64,000 bases of DNA, taken from Cycas panzhihuaensis. Taxonomy: Eukaryota > Cycadophyta. Below the pieces are notes generated by a model, which was not told where the DNA came from, did not search any database, and saw only the letters and a program-made list of their open reading frames with translations. The position numbers were made by a program, and so were the translations under genes. Where the stretch lies: positions 184,705,741 through 184,769,740 of the forward strand of contig CM041465.1 of the NCBI GenBank assembly GCA_023213395.1. The letters run 5' to 3'. Positions within the stretch are counted from its first letter, which is position 1. Each line of letters starts with the position of its first letter. Below are positions 10,601 to 23,343 of this stretch, piece after piece.

Positions 10601-13600
10601 CTCCTTCAATTAGTTAGAGATAGAGGCCCTAAGGTCGAGTTGCCATTAAAACTATTCAAACTTTACCCTCTATAGTAGTTTGGTGAAGATATCGACCACT
10701 TGATCTGCTTGGGGCAGTACTTTAGTTAAATTATGCCATCATGAACTACTTCTCTAATTTTGTGGACTTTCGTACTTACATATTTAGTATGATCGTAAAA
10801 TATAAGATATTTAGCCATGTGGATTATAGATTGATTATCCATACGTATACTAGTAGAACCTATTTGGGTGATATTTAATGTATTCAATAATTTTTTAAAC
10901 CATGTCACCTCCTTATTTATTTAAGAAGCAACAATATATTAAGCTTTAATAGTTAAGTTTGTAACTATCTTCTGTCATTTAGATCTCCATGATATTGGTG
11001 CTATTCCAAGAAATGTTATATACCCAAATGTAGATCTTCCTATGTCTTTATCTGTGATAAAGTTTGAGTCTGTGTATATATAAAGTTTAAATTATACATT
11101 AGGTTCATATAACAAACCATATTTATTGGTCGTCTTTAAATACTTCAACACTCGTACTATAGCCTACCAGTGATTCTACTTAGGATTTAGCATAAATCAT
11201 GCAAGAATGGCAATAGAGTGTGCAATATTTGGCATTGTATTGGTAGTATAGATGAGACTACCTACAAGTTACCTATAGAGTATTATGTCTACCTTCCTAG
11301 TGTCACCATTAATAGAGAGTTTAATATTAGGTTCCATAGGTGTAACCACTAGTTGAGTATCTTCTAACTAAAACTTTATCAGAAGATCATTGATGTATTT
11401 TTCTTGGGAGAGAGATTTTATCATTCTTCTAAGTTATTTCAATTCTCAAGTAATATTTTATCAACTCGAGGTTAGACAATTTAAAAGTTTTGGTAAGGTC
11501 TTTTTTTAGCTGGTTGATTGCTTGTTCACTATTTCCTATTATTAGTATATCATCTATAAAGATTAAGAGGTAAGTGACTTTATCCTTTTGGTACTTGATG
11601 AATAATGTTGTATTAATCTTAATAGTCAAAACCTTGTATCTAAGTTGGCTCATTTTTTTAGACAACTTGGTAAACTAAGTATGAGGGGCTTATTTTAGGA
11701 TGTATAAGGACTTTTTGAGTCTATAAACCTTGTGCTCCTCACTAGTGATCTCATATCCTTCTAGTTGATCTATGTTAATTTCTTTTTTAAGGTTCCCATT
11801 GAGAAATACAGTCTTAACATTGAGCTGGTAGATTTTCTAACCTTGTTGAGCAGCCAAGGCTATAAGAGTTTTAATTGTAGGCTATTTAATTATAGGAGTA
11901 AAGATTTTAACATAGTCAATGCCTTCCCTTTACATGAATTCTTTTACTGCCAACCTCGCTTTGAGGTTTTCTAGGGTGCCATCTAATATGTACTTATTTT
12001 TGAACACTCAATTATTTTAAAATTTCTTTCTTCTAAGTGGTAGATTGATGAGCTCCCATGTATCATTCTTGATAAGAGATTAGTACTATTCATTCATGGA
12101 ATTTCTCTAAGTTGCGATGCTTTATAGTTTCTTGGTATGTTAGGGGCTCTTAATTAAGAGCAAGATGTAATTCTTCTAGTTTAATCTCAATGGAAAGTGA
12201 TTCACGCATCCTTACTCTATAGGTACTTTTACCTACCTCATATGGTTATATCCTTACGTAGATGTAGGCTTCATAAAAACCTTGAGTTGGAAATGAGATT
12301 TTTATTTCTATAGCCTTTTGATCTTCATTTTGATCCTAAAAAGGATCATGTAAAATGTTTATTCTAGAGGAAGTTGACAATGTTGGAGAAGATGGGCCAA
12401 CAACTGATATTAGAGAAGGTGGTCCTTCTACCATGGCTTTGCCTTTGTCAACTTGGCTATTCCCAAAAGATGGTGTTGGATGTGCATATATCAGCTGGGA
12501 GTCACCACTTGTATCTTTTGGGGCTTTATTATCAGATTCTAAGATTTTAAGCAATTGTTGAGTATCTCCCTCCCTAAATTTTGGAATCTAGACATCAAAT
12601 TTAGTAGCATCATTAAATCGGTACGAAGGCATCTTGGAGTCAAGTCTAAGCAATTGATCTTTAATCTATGCAAAGATAACATCTCTAGTGATGATAATTT
12701 TATATTATAAAGGTAGAAAAACCTTGTACCCCTTTTTGTCCATAGGGTATTCGATAAAGATACCTTTAAGGACTTTATCTTGGAGTTTGTTTCTATGTTC
12801 CTCCAAAATGTGAGCATAATAAGTAAAGCTAAAAATTCTAAAGTGGGAGATATGGGGGTTTATCCATATCGCATTTCATATGGAGAGGGATTGAACTTGG
12901 AGGGACTAATAATGTTGATACAATACATGATAATCTAGATAGCCTTAACCTAAAGATAGATATAGATATTCTTATATACCAACATAGCATAAGCTATGTT
13001 CATGATGGTCATATTCATGTGCTTAGCAACTCTATTCTATTGAGGTGTACCTAAAACATTGGTTTGATATTTAATCTTATGGTGGCATAAGTACAATTTA
13101 AACTTATTAGAGGTGTACTCACTACCATTATTAGTTCTGAGTATTTTAATCTTGAATCTTGACTTATTCTCTATGCAAGCCTTAAAAGCTTTAAATATAT
13201 AAAAAGCTTCATCTTTCTTTGTAAGGAATGCAACCCATAGTTTTTTGGTAAAATCGTCAATGAAAGTAATATAGTACCACTTTTGTTTAAAAGAAAGGAT
13301 AGGCACAGACCGAATATATCTGAGTATATAAGCTATAAAGGTTAACTAGATTTCCACTAACTATGAGGGAAGGGTTGTCTTTGAGATTTGACAATGATAC
13401 ATGCTTTGCATTTGAAGGACTTAGAGGAGAGCCTAGGCATACCAGGAAGAGTGGTATGTAGTTCTCTTAAACGATCAATTTTGATATGGCCCATATGAGT
13501 ATGCCATAGGGCCTCTTCAGATAACTTTTGAGAAGTCACGATTATGGTAAAAGCAGAGTCATCATCATCATAGTTAGTTTTAGAGGATGGTGAGACAATT

Positions 13601-15151
13601 AGGCAAAAATATTTGACATCAAGAATTCCAGTTATAACCACAACATTTAAAGGAGAGTAAATGACATAGAGAGTTTAATTATTTATAGTTATACTCAGAT
13701 CAAATCCATGAGTGACAAGGGTAAATATAGAGAGAAAGTTCTACTTTAGAGCATTAATATATAAAACATCAACAAGGGTAAAATCTAGAAGGCCTGGGAG
13801 TTTCATTTAAATGGTTCCAAGTCCTTTGACTAGCTAAGATGATTTATTAGCCATGTGTACAACACTATAAACTTTAGAGTTAAAATACTAAAATAACTGG
13901 CAATGACAAGTCATATATTGTATTGCTCTCGTATCCATAATCTAAGATGAAGTATTTGATATGGCACTATTGGCAACTCCACGTGGTGAAGACAAAAGTG
14001 AATAAGCATAACTATAATGAGCCTCAATATACTTAGTGGATCTGTCAATAACATTTAATGAAGTGGCCCCAATTTTTTGAAGGTATGCATAAGAAAATTA
14101 CAATCCACCAAAAATATCTTCAAAAGAAGTATCATCAACATTATGTGTACCATAGTGCAGTTGATTACTTAGTAGTTTGTTGGTGGTAGTTTTGTAATTT
14201 TTGGTATAATGTCATTTTCTATGATACCTTTGGCACACAATTATTTGATTTCTAGTCCCATAAGAAGTGTTGGGCTAGTTGAATTACCTCTAATTACTGG
14301 ATCTTGGTCCAAGTTAATTATTTTGGTCTTAGCCTTAAGACTGTTTTTATTGGTGTTGAGGAGCCTGTTGACCATGAGGACATTGTTCTTGTTATCTACT
14401 TCTATCACTTCTGTGGGAATTACCACCTCTGTGAGAGGATTAATCTTGATTTTTGGTATAAAAGAGATCTTCTTCCACTTCAAAAGTAACATAGATAGGA
14501 TTTGATATAATGACGAAGTTAGTATCAAAAGTCTTACCATATTCGATGAACTTATCAACAAGATCCTCAAAGTTCAAGGTCTTCAAGGTGCCACTAGATT
14601 GAAGATTTTCTAGTAGATATTTGTAATCTAGGATATTAAGACATGACTGAATTAAAGAAGCCCATGTAATGCATTAAGTATTGAAGTCTTTATCAATGAC
14701 TTGCTTGAAGGGATGACGGAGATTGATTATCTCACTTGTGTGTTCTTTCTGCATTTTTAATTTATTCATCTTTAGTACTAAGTGAACAATTCTAAGTCTA
14801 ATTTAGTGTTAAAGCTCTTCTTAAAAACTTTAACAACTTTCCATGTTATATCATATATGACTTCATTAATGAGGTTACTAGGGAATAATCAGTGACAAAA
14901 AGTATCCCTACATGGATTTTATCATCATTAAGTTCCCATTGGTATTTAACTACAACATCAATAGGAGGAGTTAGAGGAGTTCATTCAGAGGCAAGTATGG
15001 TAGCATTGGTAGTAATAATTGGTGTAAGTTACATGTGATCTCTCCCAAGACATTTATACTTTGCAGTATTTCTGACACCAGTGAACTATATATCCCAATT
15101 TTTGTTTCCTTTAAGAATATATTTTACATTTTGCTTGAACTATAAAGACAT
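10601..15151 (-). pseudogene. Element B copia gag-pol polyprotein, decayed
   Basis: One minus-strand polyprotein with many stops. Gag starts at the ATG at 15151; its fourth codon is TAG. It includes NWDIQFTGVRN and a degenerate zinc knuckle near 14230 (CQRYHRK.HYTKNY, second and last Cys lost). The GAG-pre-integrase block is at about 13400-13600 (EALWHTHMGHIKI). The integrase core lies at about 12900-13310: FIDDFTKKLWVAFLTKKDEA, then TNNGSEYTSNKF with Asp changed to Asn. A serine-rich linker runs 12336-12554. Reverse transcriptase is at about 11300-12150 with YLLIFIDDILIIGNSEQ (active-site IDD). RNase H is at about 10650-11200 with MDNQSIIHMAK. The order PR-IN-RT-RH is diagnostic of Ty1/copia. 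Matching blocks in element E show the two are one family. Confidence 0.88.
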
Positions 15152-16269
15152 GGTGTCTTTTGAGAAGGAAAGAAATGAATAAGAGACTATGAAAGTGATG
15201 GTAATAAATGACCAATTGTTATTTACAAATGGGAGATATAATAAAATAGTGTAACAAAAAGAAGAATAAAGTAGTGAGAATGGTTGCTTAAAGATGAAGG
15301 GAGTAATTTAGAGAAAAGTCACTAACACTTGTGACAAATATTAACTTGATGTAGTAGGAATATGAGAAGCACTATGATTAAAATTGACCACCAATACTTA
15401 TGGTAAATATTAACTTAAGACAACAAAAATATGAGAAGCACTATGATTATGATTATACTATAGATCACTATTTATAAATAAGTAAGTGATTAACATACAT
15501 GATTGTAGGCCAATGTGGAAACTGACATCATTGGGTGTACATAACTTTAGAACTTAAATGTAGGATGTATAATCAACCTAATAACCTCTAACTTGTATCT
15601 AATGTATAGGTGAGGTTGTTGAAGGGATGCCTAGGTTTTTAGTAGAATTAAATTAGCCTTCACTCATGATACTCGTAATTATGCTTGGTAATGGAAACTA
15701 AGTCATAATAAAGCCCAAGTACTCCCAATCCTAACCCAGTTCACCAATAAGTAGCCATATACCTTTTTTGAAGAGTGGTACATGCATACCCATGGCTATG
15801 ATGAATATTGGACTGGGTATATTTTAATCTTATATTAAAGTTTCAATTTTTTTGGTTAGTTATTAGGATGATCCCTGATTGAGGCATGATAGTATAGCTA
15901 ACTAAACCTCACTAATATTTTAGTTAAGTCTAGTCCCAACTTAAAACCTACACCTCTTTTATAGCACAATATTCTACCAAGCAAAGTATCTCAACCTTGG
16001 CGAGTGTATGAATAGGTACAAGATAGCAAAAAATGATGTACGTCATGTGTTCCTTTTAGGGAGAGTGAAAAGACTATCAAATTTACATCAAACGTATATG
16101 TAACTAAAAATATGTTGCTTTTGGAGTGCTTGATTAGAGTGTTGAAATGAAATACTGATAAGTAAGTGATGGGACCAAATATTATTCTAATTTAGGTGTT
16201 TTTTTCACTTACTTTTATAATAGGTTTTTAAGCCTTACAAAAAGAAAGAAGAAAAATTTTTGACAATTT

Positions 16270-16645
16270 TTTTATAAAAAAAAGTAGTCTCCATTAAAAC
16301 ATCAATAACTTTTTCCGATGATAACAAAATTGAGTACCACTTTTTACGTTATAGATTAGACTCAGAGATGCATCTTTAAGAAGTGGAATCAGGTCAAAAT
16401 GAGTTCTATAAAATTTTTGGTAGTCATACAAAGTGGAAAAAATATATTTTTCTAAAATCCTTACTAAAAATAACTACTGTTCATTAAAATAGCAATAACT
16501 TTCTCATACAACACCAAAATTAGGTGTCTTTTTTTTTTTTTCGTTAGAAACTAGACTTAGAGTTGCATCTTCAACAATTAGAATCAAGTTAATTAGAGCT
16601 ATGTACAAATTTTAGTAGACATATGAAGTTTAATAAGCATATTTT
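16270..16645. repeat. Diverged tandem duplication of about 180 bp
   Basis: Unit 1 (about 16270-16450) and unit 2 (about 16470-16645) share blocks in the same order: 'gcaataacttt'-like, 'ccaaaattaggt'-like, 'actagac/tta', 'ttgcatctt' and 'gaatcaagt'. Similarity is roughly two thirds. It lies in the leader of element B. Confidence 0.55.
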
Positions 16646-17106
16646 ATTTTTGTAAAAAATCTAGCTTACAAATATCTCATCAACACATGATACCATATAA
16701 AATTTTCATCATGTTTTGATCACCAGGATCTTGATATAGGTAAGGTAAGAGCATATAATGATGGATATTATAAATGGCTCTAAATTCTTAAAAAAATGGG
16801 TAGAACCTCCCCTTACAAACATTCTTCTAAATGCTAGAAAATTTTTGATAGCATTTCCCCTTGTTGAATGGATAAAAAGAGAGAAAAGAAAAAAAGAATA
16901 AGATATGTAAAAATAGCTACCAAAAGATTAGAATCCTTGGGCCTTACAACTCCTTATATTGTGCTTCCAAACCTATAAAAGAGAAAGGGAAAGTAAATAA
17001 TATTAAGTATGCTATGATAAAAACTTAAAAATATTTCTAAATCTACTTTCATAATCTCTTTTACCACATGGATTGTAGAGGAGAAGGAAGTGATGGCTCC
17101 ATTGAG

Positions 17107-17111
17107 GAATA
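17107..17111. repeat. Target site duplication of element D, left copy
   Basis: GAATA directly precedes the LTR end at 17112 and is repeated exactly at 31377-31381. Five bp is the usual length for Ty3/gypsy integrases. Confidence 0.85.
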
Positions 17112-17446
17112 TGGAGTGTTTTCTCTTAAAAAATTGACTTTGTAGATATAGACCAACAAAAGTAAAGACAAAATAATATAAGTTTGTAAATAGATCAGTA
17201 AAAGAGAGTACCGAAGTACTTTCTCTTTAAGATAATAATACTCAATAATGATTATAAGTAGAGCTTGACCCGTTAAATAAGCATGTGAGGGTCTTCTTCC
17301 TTATGATATTATTAGTAGCCCCGACGGTCTTATATCTTATTGGATAACTTAGTGGTCTATGTACAAATCGTAATAGCTAACATTAATCCTTAACCTTTTG
17401 GTAACTCCTACTTACTAGTACTTAGAAAATATGGGGTTACATTATA
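17112..17446 (-). repeat. Element D 3' LTR
   Basis: Minus-strand start TATAATGTAACCCCATATTT at 17446, end ACACTCCA at 17112. It aligns end to end with 31043-31376; my hand count gives about 58 differences over 333 positions, mostly transitions. Confidence 0.88.
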
Positions 17447-17457
17447 GGTCCCCCCTG
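17447..17457 (-). promoter_or_regulatory. Element D polypurine tract
   Basis: Minus-strand AGGGGGGACC immediately upstream of the 3' LTR. This is the expected primer for plus-strand DNA synthesis. Confidence 0.75.
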
Positions 17458-20400
17458 TAAGATGTTGAGTCCTCACAGCATGGAGATAAAGATTTTGTTG
17501 GATACACTTGTTAAATTTTGACATTGCTTCATCTGCATCACAACTGACCCATTGTACCAAGTGCTCAGAAATAGTATGATTCTAGAGATGGAACTGGCAG
17601 CTGGCAAGGATTTTATCTGGTGGAATTGTAAGAGTTTGCTCCTCCAAGAGAATGGGTAAGGTGATGTGGGATGTAACTTTAGTTCCAAGGTATTTTTTAA
17701 GGTAAGAAACATGGAAAATGTTATGGATATTAGTGTTCAGGGGGGGTTCAAGGGCATAGACAACTTCACCGATTTTATGGAGGATTTTATAAAGGGCATA
17801 GTAATAGGGGCTTAATTTATACCCTTTATGTAACTTAAGAGACTATTGCTTATAGGGTTAGAGATGGAGGAATACTAGATCTCTAATGTTAAAGGATCAA
17901 TCAAATTAGTGGCAGTTAATAAGTTATTTTATTCAATTTCGAGCAGTGGCTAGATTTTATCAAAGGATATGGAGGATTAGGTCCGTCTCTTGAAGCTTTT
18001 GTTGTACAAAAGCTATTTGAAAGTTTGTGGCTAGGGTATGGTGGGAATAGGGATGGTAACCATAGAGGGCTAAAAAATGAGACTTATAGATAGTAGAATG
18101 GTAAGAGGAGTTATACTAGTACTCTACTAGGGAGAGCTAAGAGGTTTACTTAACTTGGTATTCAAAGCTAAAACAATGTAGATAAGATTTTAAAGTTTTA
18201 TTCAGGACCTTAGATTAGTCATCTATTTGTGGGTGGTAGGCAGAACTCATATTAAATGAGGTTTTGATAGCCTTAAAGAGTTCTTACAAAAAGAACTTAT
18301 GAACTTGGGGTCTCAATCACAACTGATTGATGAAAGGAAGTTATGAAGGTAAAATATAAATTAGACATATAAGTTGGCAAGGCAAGAGTACGTATATGAA
18401 GTGTGAACAAGGAGAAAGTGTGAGTATTTAGTTAATCAGTTAATGATTACCCAAATGGAGTAAAACCCAATAGATGGAGGTAGACCCATGATAAAGTCTA
18501 TAGCAATATCCTACCACTTGCCTTGAGGAATGTTTAGTGGTTGGAGAAGTTTAAGAAGGCCTTTAGTATCAATTTTATTTCATTGACATGTATCATATTC
18601 TAATATGAAAGTGAAGATTATAGACTTTATATGGGGCCAAAAGAAATCTGCATGGATTCGACAATAAGTTTTATAAAACCTTGAGTGGCCTTTGAGAGGA
18701 GAAGAGTGGTATTTTGTTAGGATTCTAGGTATGAATGAGGAGGATGGGTGGATAAAGATATAATTTTAATAGAGTAGATGGTTATTAAAGGTTGGCCAAC
18801 CTTTATAGGTAAAATCTTTTTTACTCTAGTTAGGGTAGTCATAATAGGCTTGGTTTTCAACCCATAGTTCATCAAGCCAAAGAGGTTGGGGTTTACTTAT
18901 GGCATAGAGGCTCAAGTTGGCAGTACTATCATCAGGGTGGAGATGTGAAAGGGCATATGCAATTGTATTGTCTTTACCTTTTTTATACAATATTGTAAAG
19001 CCAAGGACTTGTAGATGGTAAACCCACTTAGCTTGTTCTTCTAATAAGACTCATTGATTTAATAGATTATAGAGGCTATGATGATCTATGAAAATAATAA
19101 ATTTAGAGTCTAAGAGGTATTGCCACCACTTATCAATAGTGTGAATAATAGCTTTCATCTCCTTCTAGTATATAGAGAGACATAGCTCATGCTCTTTTAA
19201 TTTTTGGCTCTCGAATGTAATGGGATGAGAGTCTTGCATCAAGATTACACCTAGTCCAAATCCTGAGGCATCCAGTCAAGTTGAAAAGGCTGGTTGAATT
19301 CATAAGTTATGAGGACTAGGGTGGAGGTCATTATAACTTTAAGGTGAGAAAAGGTAACACCAGCTTCTATAGACCATTGAAAGGCATCTTTATGAAGGAG
19401 GTTGGTTAAGGAGGATATGAGGGTGGCATAGTTATGTACAAACTGCCAATATAATCCTGTGAGCCCAAGGAATACTCGTAGTTGGGTAAGGGTGGTGGGT
19501 GTTAGCTAAGTCATGATGACAGATATTTTATCAGGGTCCACACATACCTCTTCTGATGAGATGATATGCCCCAAGTATACGAGTTTACATTTCCTAAACT
19601 CATACTAAGATAATTTTGTATAGAGTTTATGGTTTTGTAGTATTTGAAGGACAATATTTAGGTGTTGGATGTGGTGGACTGGGTAGATACTATAAATAAG
19701 GATGTCATCAAAGAAGACTATGATAAATTTTTGGAGGTAGAGGCCAACGATTTTATTCATGAGGACTTGAAAAGTTGCCAGGGTATTACAAAGGCCGAAA
19801 GACACAGCACAAAACTTAAAGTGGTCATGATGTGTTCAAAATATTATTTTATAGCAGTCTGCTGGGGTAATTAGGATTTGGTAGTAACCAGATTGAAGGT
19901 CTAGCTTAGAAAAGATAGTCGTGCCATGGATTTCATCTAACATGTCATTTATGGGGGGTGGGGAACTTATTTTTTATGGCAATTTTATTTAGCTCTCTAT
20001 AATTAACACATAGCCATAAGAAACTATCTTTCTTCCTAACTAAGATAATTAGAGTTGCATAAGGGCTTTTGCTAGGTTAGATTATTCCCATGTTGAGGAG
20101 CTCAGTTGTGAGTTTCTCGATTTTGTTCTTTTAAAAGTATGAATTACGGTAGGGTCTTAAGCTGATAGGGTCATGGTTGGATTAAAGATCAATTATATGA
20201 TAAAAGCCACAATCATGTGGGGTAGTAGTGGGTAAAGAAGTAAAGACCTTCTTGTATTGGGTAATAATGTCTTAGATACATGGGTGAATTTATGGTTCAA
20301 TTTGAATATTGTTAAGATGGACTATGTATCCTAGGTGGGATTGAAGATGGCATTTCATATGTCTAAGAGAGACCACTTGGTTAAGAGAAGACTATATCCC

Positions 20401-20978
20401 ATAAATTTTGTGATTTTAGCCCATTTAGTCTTTGAAAGCGATGAATGGGTTGGTAGGTGAGTTATTTATACTGTAAGTTCCTAGAGTTTATAACCACTAA
20501 ATCCCCAAGATAATATTAGGCCCTCCTATTAATAAGATATAGAAATTTGACACCAACATATAGGAGCCAATTTGGACTTGTAGGTTTTTAATAACACTAG
20601 CACAGTGGAGTTGTTAGTACCCTAGAAGAGAATAGGTAAAGCCAGTTTTTGGTACTGTATATAGATTGAGTTATCAGGCTACAGAGATATCAATAAAATT
20701 GAGTGATGTGTCACTACTGATCAAGATAGACATTGGATTCTTGCGAAGAATGCCACAGATATATAGGGGTTTAGGGTAAGAGAAGGTGGTGATAACAGAT
20801 AGGGATACTTCAGGGTAAGGGTCTATGGTAGAGTCATCATGAGTGTCATCTTCAGGGTCGTATTCAAAGTCAAAGTCAAAGGGTTCATTAAGGGATATAA
20901 ATAGGTAAATGGAAAAAACCATGTATCACACCTTATAGATGTGGCCATACCAAGACGTCCACTTTTCTACATACTACA
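17458..20978 (-). pseudogene. Element D pol: protease, RT, RNase H, integrase, chromodomain-like tail
   Basis: Minus-strand Pol of a Ty3/gypsy chromovirus, decayed. Protease (about 20680-20790) shows MSILISSDTSLNFIDIS, where the usual Asp-Ser-Gly active site has become Ser-Ser-Asp. RT (about 19500-20500) retains MSFGLCNTLATFQ and the catalytic IIVFFDDILIYS. RNase H (about 18950-19350) shows DASGFGLGVILMQDSHPITF and KEMKAIIHTIDKWWQYL. Integrase (about 18000-18930) shows GHSRFYKTYCRIHADFFWP, DIAIDFIMGLPPSIGFYSIW and a SSAYHPQ-type block. The tail (about 17490-17690) has LPILLEEQT and ISEHLVQWVSCDADEAM, which resembles a degenerate chromodomain. Many stops are scattered through it. The upstream end joins Gag across element E. 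Confidence 0.88.
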
Positions 20979-21284
20979 TGATGGATGTTAATGCATCAAT
21001 GTCATTAAATTAATTATATAAAGGTGACTTTAGGTTAGCTAAGTCACATAGTTAAATGTAATTTCATTTACATTTATATGTAATTTTGAGATCATGTCAT
21101 TAGGCGAGAAACTCCTTTGGACACCCTAATGCACATCCTTTGTTATATAAGGTTGAATATGAAAATGAGAGTCATAATTTTCACCTCTCATTTTTGCTCT
21201 AAATATTGTTCTCTTTATTTTGCTCTTATTATATGTTATTTTTTTAGTGTAGTGGAGTGTAGCCACTAGATCCTTCACCCAACA
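20979..21284 (+). repeat. Element E 5' LTR
   Basis: Starts TGATGGATGTTAATG and ends CACCCAACA; pairs with 28303-28621. A TATA box (TATATAAG, 21144-21151) is conserved in the other copy at 28481-28488 and marks the likely transcription start region. Confidence 0.88.
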
Positions 21285-21285
21285 A

Positions 21286-21299
21286 CTAGTATCAGAGCC
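21286..21299 (+). promoter_or_regulatory. Element E primer binding site (tRNA-Met type)
   Basis: CTAGTATCAGAGCC begins one base after the LTR. It is the TGGTATCAGAGC motif complementary to the 3' end of initiator tRNA-Met, with one change. Confidence 0.85.
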
Positions 21300-23343
21300 A
21301 TTGTTAGTCACATTTCCCCACTAGGCTTGCATGAAGCCATTAATGCTTCTCACTCATAATTCATGTGATATTGAGAGCTTATTTGAGAACTTTCTTTTGT
21401 ATTAGAGAGCTTAAAATTATGTTATTTTGTATGTTACTACTTTTTCTATATATGTAGAATTTCATAGGTGAAAAATACAGATTTTTAAAGCTGTTTGGTT
21501 GCCAGAACAGCCTCGAAAGCATTAAAGGCCTAAATTTTTATAAAAAAATTGATTATCTTAGATTTTGATGAAATATGACATGTAGGGTCACCTTGCTAAG
21601 AGAATAATTTTTGTTTTCTAGAGAAGTTTAAGATTCAACCTATAATAGCTAGTTTTGGCTAAAACAAAAGGTTAAAATTTGTAGATAAGTGACTTAAGGC
21701 ACTATTTTCAATGAAATCCTTTAATATGACCTAAAAATCTGAAAGTTCTTTTTTAAGGATCTAGTATATTTATGTCTTAGGAGAATTTAAAGATAAATAT
21801 CATTAAATTTCATCCACCAGTTAATAAGATCTTTATAGTTTTCTGACGAATGCTGAATTTGCATCCTCAACCCCACAAAAAATGTTGTAAGGGTATTTTA
21901 GGCAAAATTTTGACTATTTTTAGAGATCATGTAGAAGGAAAAGTTGATGTACGTATCAAGATAAAGCTTTTGACATATTGAAGTTTGGATTTTGAGACAG
22001 TGAATCTAGCAAGATTCTACTTTTGTGCTTTTTACAGGCAAACTTTTTTTTACGCCTTTTCAAAAATTTGACTTCACTATCTTATCAAAAATAATATTAT
22101 AAACACTTTTTCTTTTTTCATAAATTTAAATTCCATTATTTAGGCCTTTATATTTATAATTTTTAGAAAGTATTACTAATTTATTATTTGTAAATTTTGT
22201 GAGGAAAAAAATCATAAAATAGGGCAAAATAGCATGCATCTAGATTTAGAAAAATCAACATGTTAGTGGCAAGTTGATCTACTTTTTGGTCGTTTGTGAC
22301 TTTTGTATTAAAATTTTCAAAAATATATTAAAAAAATTTATACTAAAGTAAGGGAAACCTTGGATCATAAGTAATATCCAGTTTCCCTACTAAATCTATC
22401 ATGCTTTTTCTATATGCACACATAGCATAAAGTAACACATAAAGTAGCAACAATAACAAAGCAAGTACAAAAGATAAAAAAGTATATTTGGCATCTTTCT
22501 ATTTCAGTTTTCAATTATTCTAAAATAACTTACATTATTTCCTAAAAGGAATATCATCTGTATGACTTATACTACAAGTTCTTGATTTGTATGCACACTC
22601 ACCTTGGTTGAAATAAACCAGGGTTGGCCAAAGTCTAGGCCTTCAGAGAGGTGTGAGTTTTATACTGGGTCTAGTCTTAACCATAATAATGGTGGAGGGA
22701 TAGGTTAGTCATACCTATTGCATCGAATTAGGGATAATTCTGATAACTACCTGAGAAAACTAAAAACTTTAATCAAGATTAAAATATACCTAGTCCAATA
22801 TCCATCATAGGTATGTGATACGTACATATTGTTTGAATCTTTAGAGGAGGTATATAGCTGCTCACTAGTGAATTGGGTGAGGATTGGGAGTACCTAGGCT
22901 CCACTATGACTTAGATTTTATTACCAAGCATAGGTGCAGGTATCATAGGTAAAGGCCTTAATATGTATACTAAAAGTCCCCTTAGGCATCAACACCTCAA
23001 TTACTTTAGACTTGAGATAGAGGTTTAGGTTTGATCACACATCCTATATCAGACTTAGTTGTTTAGTTGTATACACCCACATGCTGGCTTCTACATAGAT
23101 ATAATCTTGATTTTATGATCACATGACATATCATTTATCCTTGTGATCCTTATATTGTCATTTATACATATCATCAAAACCCTACTATATTAGGAATATT
23201 TGCCACAAGTATTCATGGCCTATTATTATTGCTTACCATATAATCATATTTCTCCCTATTATTCTAGGTGTATCAGCCACACATGTTAGTGGCATTTTTA
23301 TTTACTATTTCTTCACTATCTCTTTTACTTAATCATCTTCACC
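21300..23343 (+). other. Element E 5' leader
   Basis: About 2 kb without coding capacity. From about 22600 on it is conserved with the leader of element B (reverse complement of about 15.5-15.9 kb), although the coding parts of both are decayed. It may have held packaging and dimerisation signals; that is inference. Confidence 0.6.

Larger units (their letters stand above)
15152..17111 (-). other. Element B 5' leader, left part
   Basis: About 2 kb of non-coding leader between gag and the primer site, cut off at 17111 by element D and continuing at 31382-31394. The part at 15.5-15.9 kb is the reverse complement of leader sequence of element E at about 22.6-23.1 kb; both share blocks such as 'ggattgggagtac' and 'ttaccaagcata'. 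The far part holds a diverged tandem duplication (16270-16645). Confidence 0.65.
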
